Shown here: one piece after another, positions 1-7,489 of the stretch
Position numbering within the stretch: the stretch's first letter is position 1
Layout: the number at the start of each line of letters is the position of its first letter
From: Clostridia bacterium
GTDB taxonomy: Bacteria; Bacillota; Clostridia; Christensenellales; Borkfalkiaceae
Length of the DNA: 19,812 nt
Assembly (NCBI GenBank): GCA_017505675.1
Contig: JAFVOV010000044.1
Span: 1-19,812, forward strand
Direction: 5' to 3'
Made by a program: the position numbers and the translations under genes
The notes under the pieces: model-generated
Told to the model about the DNA's origin: nothing
Databases searched by the model: none
The model's input: the letters and a program-made list of their open reading frames with translations, nothing else

Positions 1-774
1 ATCACGTTTGCCTTTATATAATGAGCCGTCTTGACTACGCTTATAATAACACTCGCTATAATAAATTTTAACCTTTGCTTTCTCTTGAGCGTTGAGAACA
101 AACTTTACCCTTGCAGTAACGTTCTTTCCCGCATCAAGTTCTATCCATCTTTCCCCTCTTTTTACAACGGAAAACTGCTTTGGTGCATCTTCTTGCATTT
201 GTGGCAAAGGACTTTTCTCAAGCGGATACGCTTCTTTATATCCGTAAGTTGTATAATGTAAATATCTTTCCGTTTGACGTAATATTGCGCATTCTAAGGG
301 CTTGAATTTTTTTATACCGTCCGTTTCGCTTAAATGAATAAAACTTATATGTTTATCAAACTTATATGAAACTTCTTCAGTTAAGCTCCAACTCTCGTCT
401 GTACCGAAAATTTCAGATTTTCCTTTTGAAATTACTTCCCATTCCGCCCAAAGTGCAGGGCTCCCGTTTCGGAGCGCACCCGTAAACGCAAAATCCCAAA
501 TTTTTTTTACAAAATGCCAAACTTTAACTTCTAAACTGTTTTTACCTGCTTTTATATATTCCGTTACGTCAACTGTTTCAAAATACTTAACGTCGCCACC
601 GCTTTGACAAGGCCCTTCACAAATATATTTTCCATTAATATAAAAACGGTATCTTGTATCAGCACTTATTCTAAAAATTACCTTATCGTATTCGTTAAAT
701 TCTACCGATTTCGTAAATATGTAAAGTCCCGAATTTCTCGGCTTAATTTTAGGTCCAATCCAATTATGTTTCAC
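1..774 (-). CDS. GH78-like alpha-L-rhamnosidase, N-terminal part (runs off left edge)
   Basis: An open frame of 258 codons starts at a GTG (772-774) and stays open to base 1, so only the N-terminal part is in the window. AAGGAAAG lies 6 nt upstream of the GTG and no in-frame ATG fits better. The first ~75 residues carry the RFYINGKYICEGP pattern followed by DVTEYIKAGKNSLEVKVWHF. This is the beta-sandwich sugar-binding domain that precedes the catalytic barrel in bacterial alpha-L-rhamnosidases and some GH2-like enzymes. There is no signal peptide, so it is probably cytoplasmic. It follows the 745-aa rhamnosidase by 12 nt and is its operon partner. The catalytic domain lies outside the window, so GH78 membership rests on the N-terminal domain and the neighbour. 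A different GH family using the same N-terminal module is possible. Confidence 0.75.
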   Translation of the reverse strand, partial: MKHNWIGPKIKPRNSGLYIFTKSVEFNEYDKVIFRISADTRYRFYINGKYICEGPCQSGGDVKYFETVDVTEYIKAGKNSLEVKVWHFVKKIWDFAFTGALRNGSPALWAEWEVISKGKSEIFGTDESWSLTEEVSYKFDKHISFIHLSETDGIKKFKPLECAILRQTERYLHYTTYGYKEAYPLEKSPLPQMQEDAPKQFSVVKRGERWIELDAGKNVTARVKFVLNAQEKAKVKIYYSECYYKRSQDGSLYKGKRD

Positions 775-786
775 TTTATACTTTCC

Positions 787-3024
787 TTAAACGATTTTAT
801 ATTGTAATTTTGTTTTCACGCACATCTTACCGTTTGTAACGGTAACTCGCACAGTTTCTTTCCCACAGGGAAAAGTTATATCGCAGTCAGTTTTATAGTT
901 GATTTTATTAAAATATAAAACCCCGTCTTTTACTCCGCTATAACCAGTAATTGACTTAATTATACACACACCTGCAAACGCAGCAATTCCGTGATTGCAA
1001 CTTGCTTTTTCCCTTTCGTGTTCCCACAAAGTTGCCGTTCTTTCAGCCATATTTAAATAAATAGTTTTAAATTCTTCTAATGCTCGTTCAAATTCGCCGT
1101 TTTGCACTGCTAATTTTTCCCTTATAAGTAACCCTATAATGATATTAGAGCGTGAAATCGACGAATATTTTTTTTCAACAGGAACTTTAGGCTTAAAATT
1201 TTCCGCAAGCGTTTTATACAACTTTGGAAAACTTTGTTTATATGCAACGCCACACTCAAAAGCATAATATTGACAAACTTCCGTAACGTGCCCAAGCAAA
1301 ACAAGTTTCCCACGCCGTCTAACGGCGTTATCTTCAAAAAACTCTCCATTAAAAGAATAGTTAATTATTTGTTGTTTTATATTTTCCGATTTTTGAATAA
1401 ACTTTGGGTCTGAAAATAGTATGCCTGCCATATTAAGCGCCTTTACGTACAACATATTACTCGGAAAATTTACACCTTGAACGTAAGATTTTGTGTTTGC
1501 CTTACTCCACTCAACGAAAATTTTGCCTTTCAAATTTTCTAACAACCCGAACTCGTTTTCAAATTCTTTTAGATATTCAAAAAGTTCTAATATCTTTTGC
1601 TTTCCTATCTCTACAATTTCATCATTGCCATGCGCTTTTTTATACTCACTTAAACAACAAACGTACCAAAGCGCACACGCCACCATAAACAATCCCGTTC
1701 TAAAATCAGAAGGATAGCACATAGGAATCATCCCTTTGGGTAATCCCAAGTCGTTAGGTGCTAATGCGTATGCCCTTAATAGACTTTTGAACGGTTTTTC
1801 CTCCCCTCCGAACAAATACGAACACTCTCTTGAAAACCACACGTCGTTTATCCACCCGGCACGCTCCCTTGACGGACAGTCAAAAAGCATATCTACCGAA
1901 TTTTGCCTAAACGTGTTATACGCCGCAACGACTATACTTTCAAGTTGCTTGTCTGCAATTTTGCAGGTAAAAATATCTTTCGCACCATTTTCATAGCGAG
2001 TGGCAGATATTGAAAAATTACTAATTTTACCACTATTTACTATAATCTTAACGAACTTAAACGAATAAGCCTCGAAAGTAGAAAGTTTGTAATTCCCTTT
2101 TTTTAACTTCCACCTAACGATATTAGCACAACCTAGCCTATCAAATCTTAACCGAGATGCGCCGTTTTTGTTTTTTTGTGGCGACAAAACTTCATCAAAC
2201 ACCAAAAATATTTCCGCATCTTCTTCAACATTTAAATTAAAATTGATAAATCCGCTTATTACATGCTCAAACTCGTATAAATAATATTTACCGCCACTCT
2301 TCACCCTATCGTTAAGATAAAAAGTAAAATTATTAACTTTGTCGGTTATGACTTCGTAATCTATTTTTACGCCGTTTTTTCTATCACGGAGCAAACACGG
2401 CAATTTATATTTTCTTTTTTTTAATCTTTCGATAACTCTACCGCTCTCAATAATATTTACCTCGTTAAATTCTTTTAACAAGGGATAATCACAATCTTTC
2501 TCAATAAAGCGGTCAGCGTTTACCAATGACGTTTCAACCTTTTTATAAACGTCCTTTCCAACGTAAAATTCCGCCCGACTATAACCAACGTAATCTTCAA
2601 CGAAAGTTCTCTGTCCACAATATCTTTGACTATTTTGAACTCTATCGTCACAATAAAAACATTCAAAATCGTTGGAAGAAAAAATTTTTCCTCCAACGCT
2701 TAAATTTGCAGAAAAATACGCTCTTTCAAAAGGCAAATAGTAATTTAACACGCCGGCTTGATAAACTTCTACGACCAAATTGTTTTCTCCGCTATCTGTT
2801 AAAAGTTTTAAGCGGTCTATTTTACTATATCCGTGCGCAGTTCTTTCCGGTCCGTAATGAATAAATTCCCCGTTAAAAACTACTTTATAAAGTTGCTTTG
2901 CCGACAAAGTAAAAATTGCCTGCTCACCGTCTTTTGCGTTAAATTTAAGCCTAAACGCCAACGTAACATTTTGTTTATTAAAAAATTCTTTACCCCAAAC
3001 GGCAGTTTTTAATTCGCAATTCAT
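787..3024 (-). CDS. Alpha-L-rhamnosidase, GH78 family (cytoplasmic)
   Basis: A 745-aa enzyme expected to remove terminal alpha-L-rhamnose from oligosaccharides or glycosides. The N-terminal sugar-binding domain (about residues 40-95) shows the VVFNGEFIHYGPERTAHGY pattern. A middle beta domain follows, then an alpha/alpha six-hairpin barrel from about residue 350. The hallmark GH78 motif DCPSRERAGWIND sits at residues 382-394. D382, E387 and D394 match the spacing of the three acidic residues that contact rhamnose in characterised GH78 enzymes, with E387 as the likely general acid. WEHE at 667-670, followed by CNHG, matches the C-terminal region holding the general base (probably E668). No signal peptide is present, so the substrate is presumably imported first. 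The start is preceded by AAGGA, which overlaps the end of the upstream gene (one-base gap), suggesting translational coupling. Exact glycan specificity cannot be read. Confidence 0.9.
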   Translation of the reverse strand: MNCELKTAVWGKEFFNKQNVTLAFRLKFNAKDGEQAIFTLSAKQLYKVVFNGEFIHYGPERTAHGYSKIDRLKLLTDSGENNLVVEVYQAGVLNYYLPFERAYFSANLSVGGKIFSSNDFECFYCDDRVQNSQRYCGQRTFVEDYVGYSRAEFYVGKDVYKKVETSLVNADRFIEKDCDYPLLKEFNEVNIIESGRVIERLKKRKYKLPCLLRDRKNGVKIDYEVITDKVNNFTFYLNDRVKSGGKYYLYEFEHVISGFINFNLNVEEDAEIFLVFDEVLSPQKNKNGASRLRFDRLGCANIVRWKLKKGNYKLSTFEAYSFKFVKIIVNSGKISNFSISATRYENGAKDIFTCKIADKQLESIVVAAYNTFRQNSVDMLFDCPSRERAGWINDVWFSRECSYLFGGEEKPFKSLLRAYALAPNDLGLPKGMIPMCYPSDFRTGLFMVACALWYVCCLSEYKKAHGNDEIVEIGKQKILELFEYLKEFENEFGLLENLKGKIFVEWSKANTKSYVQGVNFPSNMLYVKALNMAGILFSDPKFIQKSENIKQQIINYSFNGEFFEDNAVRRRGKLVLLGHVTEVCQYYAFECGVAYKQSFPKLYKTLAENFKPKVPVEKKYSSISRSNIIIGLLIREKLAVQNGEFERALEEFKTIYLNMAERTATLWEHEREKASCNHGIAAFAGVCIIKSITGYSGVKDGVLYFNKINYKTDCDITFPCGKETVRVTVTNGKMCVKTKLQYKIV

Positions 3025-3025
3025 T

Positions 3026-4438
3026 TTAATCCTTAATAAGCATTATCCACGTTGCCTCACCTACAGCAAGTTCCGTTTGATAACAAGCATCGTTTAGTTC
3101 AATATCGTTAAACTTTTCCCCGTCAAATATTTTTGCTTTTTTAAATTCTTTAGCAAACTCTACTGAAAAACTCATAGATTTTAAATCTTTTTGAAATATG
3201 TGGTCACTTACGTTTTCAAACATATAGATAATATTACCGTCTGAATTTTGGTGTTCACAAACCAATAAAATATCTTTGCTGATGCTTGCGTTTTTTATCA
3301 CGCTAGGTTTAAAAGAATTATCAAACTCTGCATGCCCCAACGAACCATCTGCCTTTTTATATTCACCACAACCTAAATAATATTTACTATAATCCTTTGC
3401 TCCTTCGCTAACCAAAATTTTAGCACCGTTAAACTGATAATTAACTAACGTTTTATTAAGCGCTTTGGCGTATGCGATAGCAATTTTACCAAACTCGTAA
3501 ATATGCGTTTTGTCATTATTGTATCCAAGAAACGAACTACCGTCTTCTGCGCGCCACGCGCTTTCATTATCATTATACATGGTAATATACGTATAAAAAG
3601 ATATTTCTCTAACCCCAAAACCTAACGCACTATTCATTTGTAGCATCATTTGGTTTAACGTTGTAAGCCTTCTATACCCTGCCGTCGCAGATGGAATACG
3701 CTTATGCACCATTTCAAAAGACTGTAAAACGAACCCAAATTCCGCATTATATTGCTTGCATTTTTTTTGCAATATCTGAAAACATCTATAATACCCGTCT
3801 AAAAATCTTCCGCCATGAATATTCGTCCTAAACGGATAATTATCCACACAAAGTCTATCTGCTCCCGTTTCTTTTAAAAAAGCGTCAATATATTCTTCAT
3901 ACGCCACGTCAATTTCTTTGTTGCGCTCTGGGCATAGCCGTTCGTAAATATTCGTTATCATAGGGTTTAAATTGATTTGAATATAAACGTTTTCTCTGCC
4001 AAACTCTTTTGCAACACGTTTTACCGAACGATAGGTTTGCGCATACGATTTTAACAAATCACAAAAAGGTTCGTCGTGAAGTCTAAACCCTAACAAGTTA
4101 TCTTCGTGAATATATTCTTTCATACATTCTCTTACGTAATCATCTAACTCGTCAGTAGATTTAAATTTACAATCACTATCGTCACCTATAAGTTTGTCCC
4201 CGTACATACTTAACTTATAAATACGCCAGTCGTCTAAAAACAACTCTTTAATACCTATTTTCTTGCAAAGAGTAAAACATTTTTTTGCATTAGAATTTTC
4301 CCAACCTTCACCGTCGTAATGGTTAAGCCCAAACAACGGAAAAACGTTGAAACCGCACTCTTTATAATCACGGATAACGTCTTCCGTTCTTAAATTGTCA
4401 GTTCTAGTCCCTGGCGCACCGTAAGTATAAAATCTCAT
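3026..4438 (-). CDS. Putative cytoplasmic TIM-barrel glycoside hydrolase with DEP motif, family unassigned
   Basis: A 470-aa protein without a signal peptide, so probably cytoplasmic. Its key blocks are shared with the lipoprotein encoded at 7464-8690. These are a strand ending GFRLHDEP (D122, E123), IQINLNP (153-159), DRLCVDNYPFR (D194, D199), FGFVLQSFEM (234-243) and FYTY (281-284). Strands, each ending in polar residues and spaced by helices, suggest a TIM barrel. The D-E-P turn resembles the acid/base position of clan GH-A enzymes (usually N-E-P) or the adjacent Asp-Glu pair of GH123. I cannot choose between these and do not recognise the exact family. The C-terminal ~130 residues look like a beta domain. 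The RBS is AAAGGAG, 5 nt before ATG. It lies directly before the rhamnosidase gene and after a strong hairpin, and probably processes imported oligosaccharide. Confidence 0.7.
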   Translation of the reverse strand: MRFYTYGAPGTRTDNLRTEDVIRDYKECGFNVFPLFGLNHYDGEGWENSNAKKCFTLCKKIGIKELFLDDWRIYKLSMYGDKLIGDDSDCKFKSTDELDDYVRECMKEYIHEDNLLGFRLHDEPFCDLLKSYAQTYRSVKRVAKEFGRENVYIQINLNPMITNIYERLCPERNKEIDVAYEEYIDAFLKETGADRLCVDNYPFRTNIHGGRFLDGYYRCFQILQKKCKQYNAEFGFVLQSFEMVHKRIPSATAGYRRLTTLNQMMLQMNSALGFGVREISFYTYITMYNDNESAWRAEDGSSFLGYNNDKTHIYEFGKIAIAYAKALNKTLVNYQFNGAKILVSEGAKDYSKYYLGCGEYKKADGSLGHAEFDNSFKPSVIKNASISKDILLVCEHQNSDGNIIYMFENVSDHIFQKDLKSMSFSVEFAKEFKKAKIFDGEKFNDIELNDACYQTELAVGEATWIMLIKD

Positions 4439-4456
4439 AAGTTCTCCTTTATTTTC

Positions 4457-4487
4457 CCTAGCGGGCGAAAATTTCTCACCCGCTAGG
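4457..4487 (-). other. Strong intercistronic RNA hairpin
   Basis: Arms CCTAGCGGG and CCCGCTAGG form a perfect 9-bp stem in the 63-nt gap between the 785-aa repeat protein gene and the 470-aa enzyme gene. In the minus-strand RNA the stem extends inward through a U-G wobble, G-C and A-U. On the plus strand the first of these would be a C/A mismatch, so the structure fits minus-strand mRNA better. No U-tract follows, so it is not an ordinary intrinsic terminator. An mRNA-stabilising or processing element is more likely. Function is inferred. Confidence 0.7.
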
Positions 4488-4501
4488 ATACCCAGTCCAT
4501 A

Positions 4502-6859
4502 TTATTTAGTATAAGGGTTAGTGTACGTAAAAGTAGTTCCATCTCTGAAACCTTCTTTATAACAACCGTATGCTATAATTTTGCCACCAACTTCTTCAAT
4601 TTCCGTTTCGGTTTTGCCGGTATTATACGTTGCAGTAACAATTTGTACGTTATCGGTTACGTTAAATAAATTCGCTTCTATAATGACTACTCCTTCAGAA
4701 ACATAACTACCTATGGTATATTTATACACGTCACCACTAGTATCTGCTTTCAATGCTTTTTGCGTTAATAAAGTGTCTTTACTCCCCGACATAATGTAAG
4801 GATTAAAAATATTCGCGTAATCCCAATAATAATTCTGTCCAGCATTTATTTTATTCGGTCCAAAACAAACTAGATATTCAATTTTCAATTCTTCACTGAC
4901 AGTATTTGTCGTACCAATATTATTCGGTGCATACCAATACAACCCGTTCATAAGAATATACCCTGTATAATCACCACTAGTAGCACCAGTTTCAGTATTC
5001 CCATTACCCATAACAGCAGTAATTTCATTAGCGAAAAGCGTTACTTGCGGCAAGTTATTACCAGTAAACGTAAAGTCAATATAAGTGCCTACGCCGTAAT
5101 TCCCATCAAACGCTATATAACTATTTTCTGTTTTAGCAATAGTCGTCCATCCTCTACTTGAAGGAACTTTTCCGATAAGAATAACTGAACCATCTCTATT
5201 ATATTTTGCACCGTTAGATACAACGCCCGTTTTTTCTACTTGATAAGGCGCGCTGTAAGAGAAAGTAGTTCCGCTTTGGTAATCTTCTTTAACACAACCG
5301 AAAGCAATAATGTTTCCGCCAAGCGCTTCACATTCTGCTTTACTTAAGCCTGTACTCTTTGACTTTGTTTGCGTTACGTTGGTCGTAAGGTTGGTTATTG
5401 AAATTTCAATGTAAACGCAATTATCAGTGCCTACGTAACTACCTACGGTATATCTATATTTTGTTCCGCTAGTATCTGCCGAGAGTGTTTCTTGTTCTAA
5501 TTCAGGAACAGTAGACGAAATTGCTAAATCAGCAACGCTCATCATATAGTTTGCATTACTGCTAATTCTTTCAGGGCCAAACATCAACACTCTATCGCCA
5601 TATCGAGTCTCATAAACATCGCCCGTCGCTTGCGACCAAGAAGTTTTAGTGTACCAACCGTTTACAAGCAAGAAACCCGTGTATTTAGCGCCATCCGTTT
5701 CATAATTATCTACAGTATTACCACAACCCATGCAACCGTTAATTTCATTTGCAAAAAGCGTTACTTGCGGTAAATTATTACCTATAAAAGTAAAGTCAAT
5801 ATAAGTTCCAACACCGAAATCACCTTCGAACGCTAAATAACTGTTATTATAATTAGTGGGGGCAAAAGTGCCTAAACCCGTAGTATTCTTTCTACCTTCT
5901 AAAGTAACGGTTCCGTCAGCGTTAAAGGTTGCACCTTCTGTAAGTAAATCAGAATAAATTTTAACTTTATTAGCATTATCAATAACGCTTAAATCTTTAA
6001 CCCTTTCACCGTTATAAGTCAACGCCGTAGGGGCTTGATTTACAAAATAATATCCTTCTATTGAATTACCTATTGAATAAGGGGACTTATAATAAGTTCC
6101 GCCGTTATTAGCAATAGAAACCTGTCCGTTTTCAGCAGAAAGCACAGCAACGCCGTCTAAATAACGTTCTAAAACGGTGTATTCACTAGAATCTAATTTT
6201 CCGTAAAGCCCAGAGCCGTCGTCAATTTCAAAATACCCGTCGGTTTCTTCTGAAACTCTATCTTCATAGCACGCGTATGCAATATCGTAAATATTTGCCG
6301 TGTGCGAATTAGAGTATAGATAGTATGCACCTTCATACAAAGTATAATCGGTTAAATTTGCTATCTTGTCTTCATTAGATTCAGTAATTTTTACGAATGC
6401 AACCGCTGTAAAACTACGGTTATAGTTTGCAGGCTTAATGGTTACTATAGAATTATAGAAATGATAATAAGTTGCGTCTGCCTTAAAACTGCTAGTAATT
6501 TTATAATAAGTTTTACCTTCTAAAATTTCTAACGCATCTAACTTATCAAAAGTATAACCGCCTGCTTTAGTAACGTAGTCTTCTGGAACTATAATAATTC
6601 CGGCTTCAACGTTTTCATACTCATCAAGCAAAGCGTTATACGCCGTCTTTTCAAGTTTTGCTTGAAACCTTAAGCCCGAATTCGTTAGCCCCGTACCATC
6701 GTCTGTTACGATTTTTGCCGACGCGCTGTCTTCCAACGTTAAAAGCGCGCTGTCCGCATAAGTTTTCGACGGCATAAAGTTAATGCCAACGAAAGCAATT
6801 ATGCTACAAATTAGCATTGAAAGTAATCCGATTAAAATTGTTTTTTTGCTTTTAGTCAT
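4502..6859 (-). CDS. Secreted protein with N-terminal unknown domain and two ~235-aa repeat domains
   Basis: A 785-aa exported protein. Residues 1-35 form a Sec signal peptide (KSKK, a long hydrophobic stretch, then a TYA/DS cleavage site). There is no lipobox and no LPXTG anchor, so it is probably released or held by binding. Residues about 45-200 form one domain (SGLRFQAKL near 61-69, then FTAVAFVKI) that I cannot name. Residues 307-539 and 548-785 are two copies of a beta-rich domain marked by GVGTYIDFTF-GNNLPQVTLFANEI, a later FGP(E/N)(R/K) and Y(R/K)YT(V/I)GSYV. The same domain occurs four times in the lipoprotein at 8702-12520. The first copy here is closest to the last copy there, and the second to the third. 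A glycan-binding (LamG or jelly-roll-like) role is inferred from context. The RBS AGGAGG overlaps the stop of the upstream 42-aa gene. Confidence 0.8.
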   Translation of the reverse strand: MTKSKKTILIGLLSMLICSIIAFVGINFMPSKTYADSALLTLEDSASAKIVTDDGTGLTNSGLRFQAKLEKTAYNALLDEYENVEAGIIIVPEDYVTKAGGYTFDKLDALEILEGKTYYKITSSFKADATYYHFYNSIVTIKPANYNRSFTAVAFVKITESNEDKIANLTDYTLYEGAYYLYSNSHTANIYDIAYACYEDRVSEETDGYFEIDDGSGLYGKLDSSEYTVLERYLDGVAVLSAENGQVSIANNGGTYYKSPYSIGNSIEGYYFVNQAPTALTYNGERVKDLSVIDNANKVKIYSDLLTEGATFNADGTVTLEGRKNTTGLGTFAPTNYNNSYLAFEGDFGVGTYIDFTFIGNNLPQVTLFANEINGCMGCGNTVDNYETDGAKYTGFLLVNGWYTKTSWSQATGDVYETRYGDRVLMFGPERISSNANYMMSVADLAISSTVPELEQETLSADTSGTKYRYTVGSYVGTDNCVYIEISITNLTTNVTQTKSKSTGLSKAECEALGGNIIAFGCVKEDYQSGTTFSYSAPYQVEKTGVVSNGAKYNRDGSVILIGKVPSSRGWTTIAKTENSYIAFDGNYGVGTYIDFTFTGNNLPQVTLFANEITAVMGNGNTETGATSGDYTGYILMNGLYWYAPNNIGTTNTVSEELKIEYLVCFGPNKINAGQNYYWDYANIFNPYIMSGSKDTLLTQKALKADTSGDVYKYTIGSYVSEGVVIIEANLFNVTDNVQIVTATYNTGKTETEIEEVGGKIIAYGCYKEGFRDGTTFTYTNPYTK
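4505..5218 (-). repeat. Repeat domain copy P2 (in the 785-aa secreted protein)
   Basis: Residues 548-785 of the secreted protein. It carries NSYIAFDG, GVGTYIDFTFTGNNLPQVTL, GYILMNGLYWYAPNN, VCFGPNKI and YKYTIGSYV, and ends PYTK. It is most similar to copy R3 at 9440-10144. They share the insert reading MGNGN or LGNGN, then GATSGDYTGY. Confidence 0.85.
5243..5941 (-). repeat. Repeat domain copy P1 (in the 785-aa secreted protein)
   Basis: Residues 307-539 of the secreted protein. It is very close to copy R4 at 8705-9412, including TKTSWSQATGDVY, MMSVADLAI and the ECEALGGNIIAFGC block. By hand count about 65 of 74 residues match in the C-terminal segment from the ADTSG/VDTSG motif onward, and the DNA is also visibly similar. 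This indicates a recent duplication or gene conversion. Confidence 0.85.
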
Positions 6860-6871
6860 TGTTTTTACCTC

Positions 6872-7000
6872 CTATGCCAAATCCTCAAAATCGTCGGTGA
6901 TAGAATTATCACCATCGCCTAGTACAACGCTACTCATAATAACGTTGTCTGTTTTGAATTCAATGAATTCAAATTTTAGTGTTTTGTAAACCTTTTTCAT
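6872..7000 (-). CDS. Small 42-aa peptide of unknown function
   Basis: ATG at 7000 is preceded by GGAGGT with a 5-nt spacer, an excellent RBS. The frame runs 42 codons to a TAG whose last bases are part of the AGGAGG that serves the next gene, so the two are probably translationally coupled. The peptide begins MKKVYKTLKFEFIEF, continues with a TDNVIMSS segment, and ends in an acidic tail (DDFEDLA). It has no signal peptide and no membrane helix. Small peptides with a basic, aromatic start followed by a D/E-V-I-x-x-S segment do occur in gut Firmicutes, as far as I recall, but I do not know a function. It could be a leader peptide that tunes expression of the secreted repeat protein, or a precursor-like peptide. 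No modification enzyme is visible nearby. Confidence 0.7.
   Translation of the reverse strand: MKKVYKTLKFEFIEFKTDNVIMSSVVLGDGDNSITDDFEDLA
6953..6973. repeat. Perfect 21-bp palindrome inside the small peptide gene
   Basis: Arms TTTGAATTCA and TGAATTCAAA are separated by one base. They lie inside the 42-aa gene, where they encode the FEFIEF stretch. It may be a hairpin, a protein-binding site or a coding coincidence. Confidence 0.5.
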
Positions 7001-7060
7001 ATATTACCTCCATAAAGAGTTTTTATTTTGGCTATGTCACAAAAAATGGCTGAAAAGTAA

Positions 7061-7091
7061 TTTTTACGTTTTTGCGAGAAAAATCAGTCAA
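7061..7091 (-). promoter_or_regulatory. Weak internal promoter candidate before the small peptide gene
   Basis: In the 120-nt gap between the broken glycosidase gene and the peptide gene, TTGACT (7086-7091) is followed after 19 bp by TAAAAA (7061-7066). The -35 is good, but the -10 is poor and the spacing is long. It is reported because this is one of the two largest gaps within the minus-strand operon and could hold a secondary start. Confidence 0.25.
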
Positions 7092-7120
7092 AGTTTGTAC
7101 CAGAGCCTTTATTTTCATCA

Positions 7121-7489
7121 TTATTTCAATGGAATAAGATACACGGCGTGTCCCGCAGAAAGTGTTTTTTCATATACCCCATCTTTAAGTTTAACGTAAT
7201 TTAGATTTCCGTCTTTAAGTTCTGCAACGTAAGTAAAATCGCCTTCAAACGTTACCTTGACGTTTTCCGCAGTTCTGCCAACTTCACCGTAAATAGGGTT
7301 GATAACGTTTTGCACCATATACATATAAAGTTGGTTGTCATCATCAAACATTTCTGCTATATATACAACGTCATTATCAAAATCAACTTTATTTACGTGC
7401 TTAAATTCATAAGTATTATCAAATTTTAATGATGAAGATTTAGTATGCACGTTACCGTCTTCGTCAAATATTTTCACAACACCTGCGGG
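7121..7489 (-). pseudogene. C-terminal part of the frameshifted lipoprotein glycosidase
   Basis: This frame continues the protein encoded at 7464-8690 after a +1 shift. Dropping one base of the C4 run (G4 at 7487-7490 on the plus strand) turns the reading from AAPRRCCENI-stop into AAPAGVVKIFDEDG. It then proceeds for about 120 residues to YLIPLK and a TAA. The segment has the beta-strand-rich look, length and place of the C-terminal domain of the 470-aa paralogue, which also follows the barrel and ends with a hydrophobic strand. It has no RBS or credible start of its own (only a TTG upstream at 7552). It would be translated only by frameshifting, or it is the remnant of a broken gene. A sequencing or assembly error is also possible. 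Confidence 0.7.

Noticed and set aside
2526..2864. 112-codon plus-strand frame opposite the rhamnosidase gene
   Set aside because: It lies wholly antisense to a gene with strong family motifs, has no RBS and resembles no protein I know.
4457..4487. Intrinsic terminator ending the operon at the hairpin
   Set aside because: No U-tract follows on either strand, and the next gene has its own good RBS but no visible promoter.
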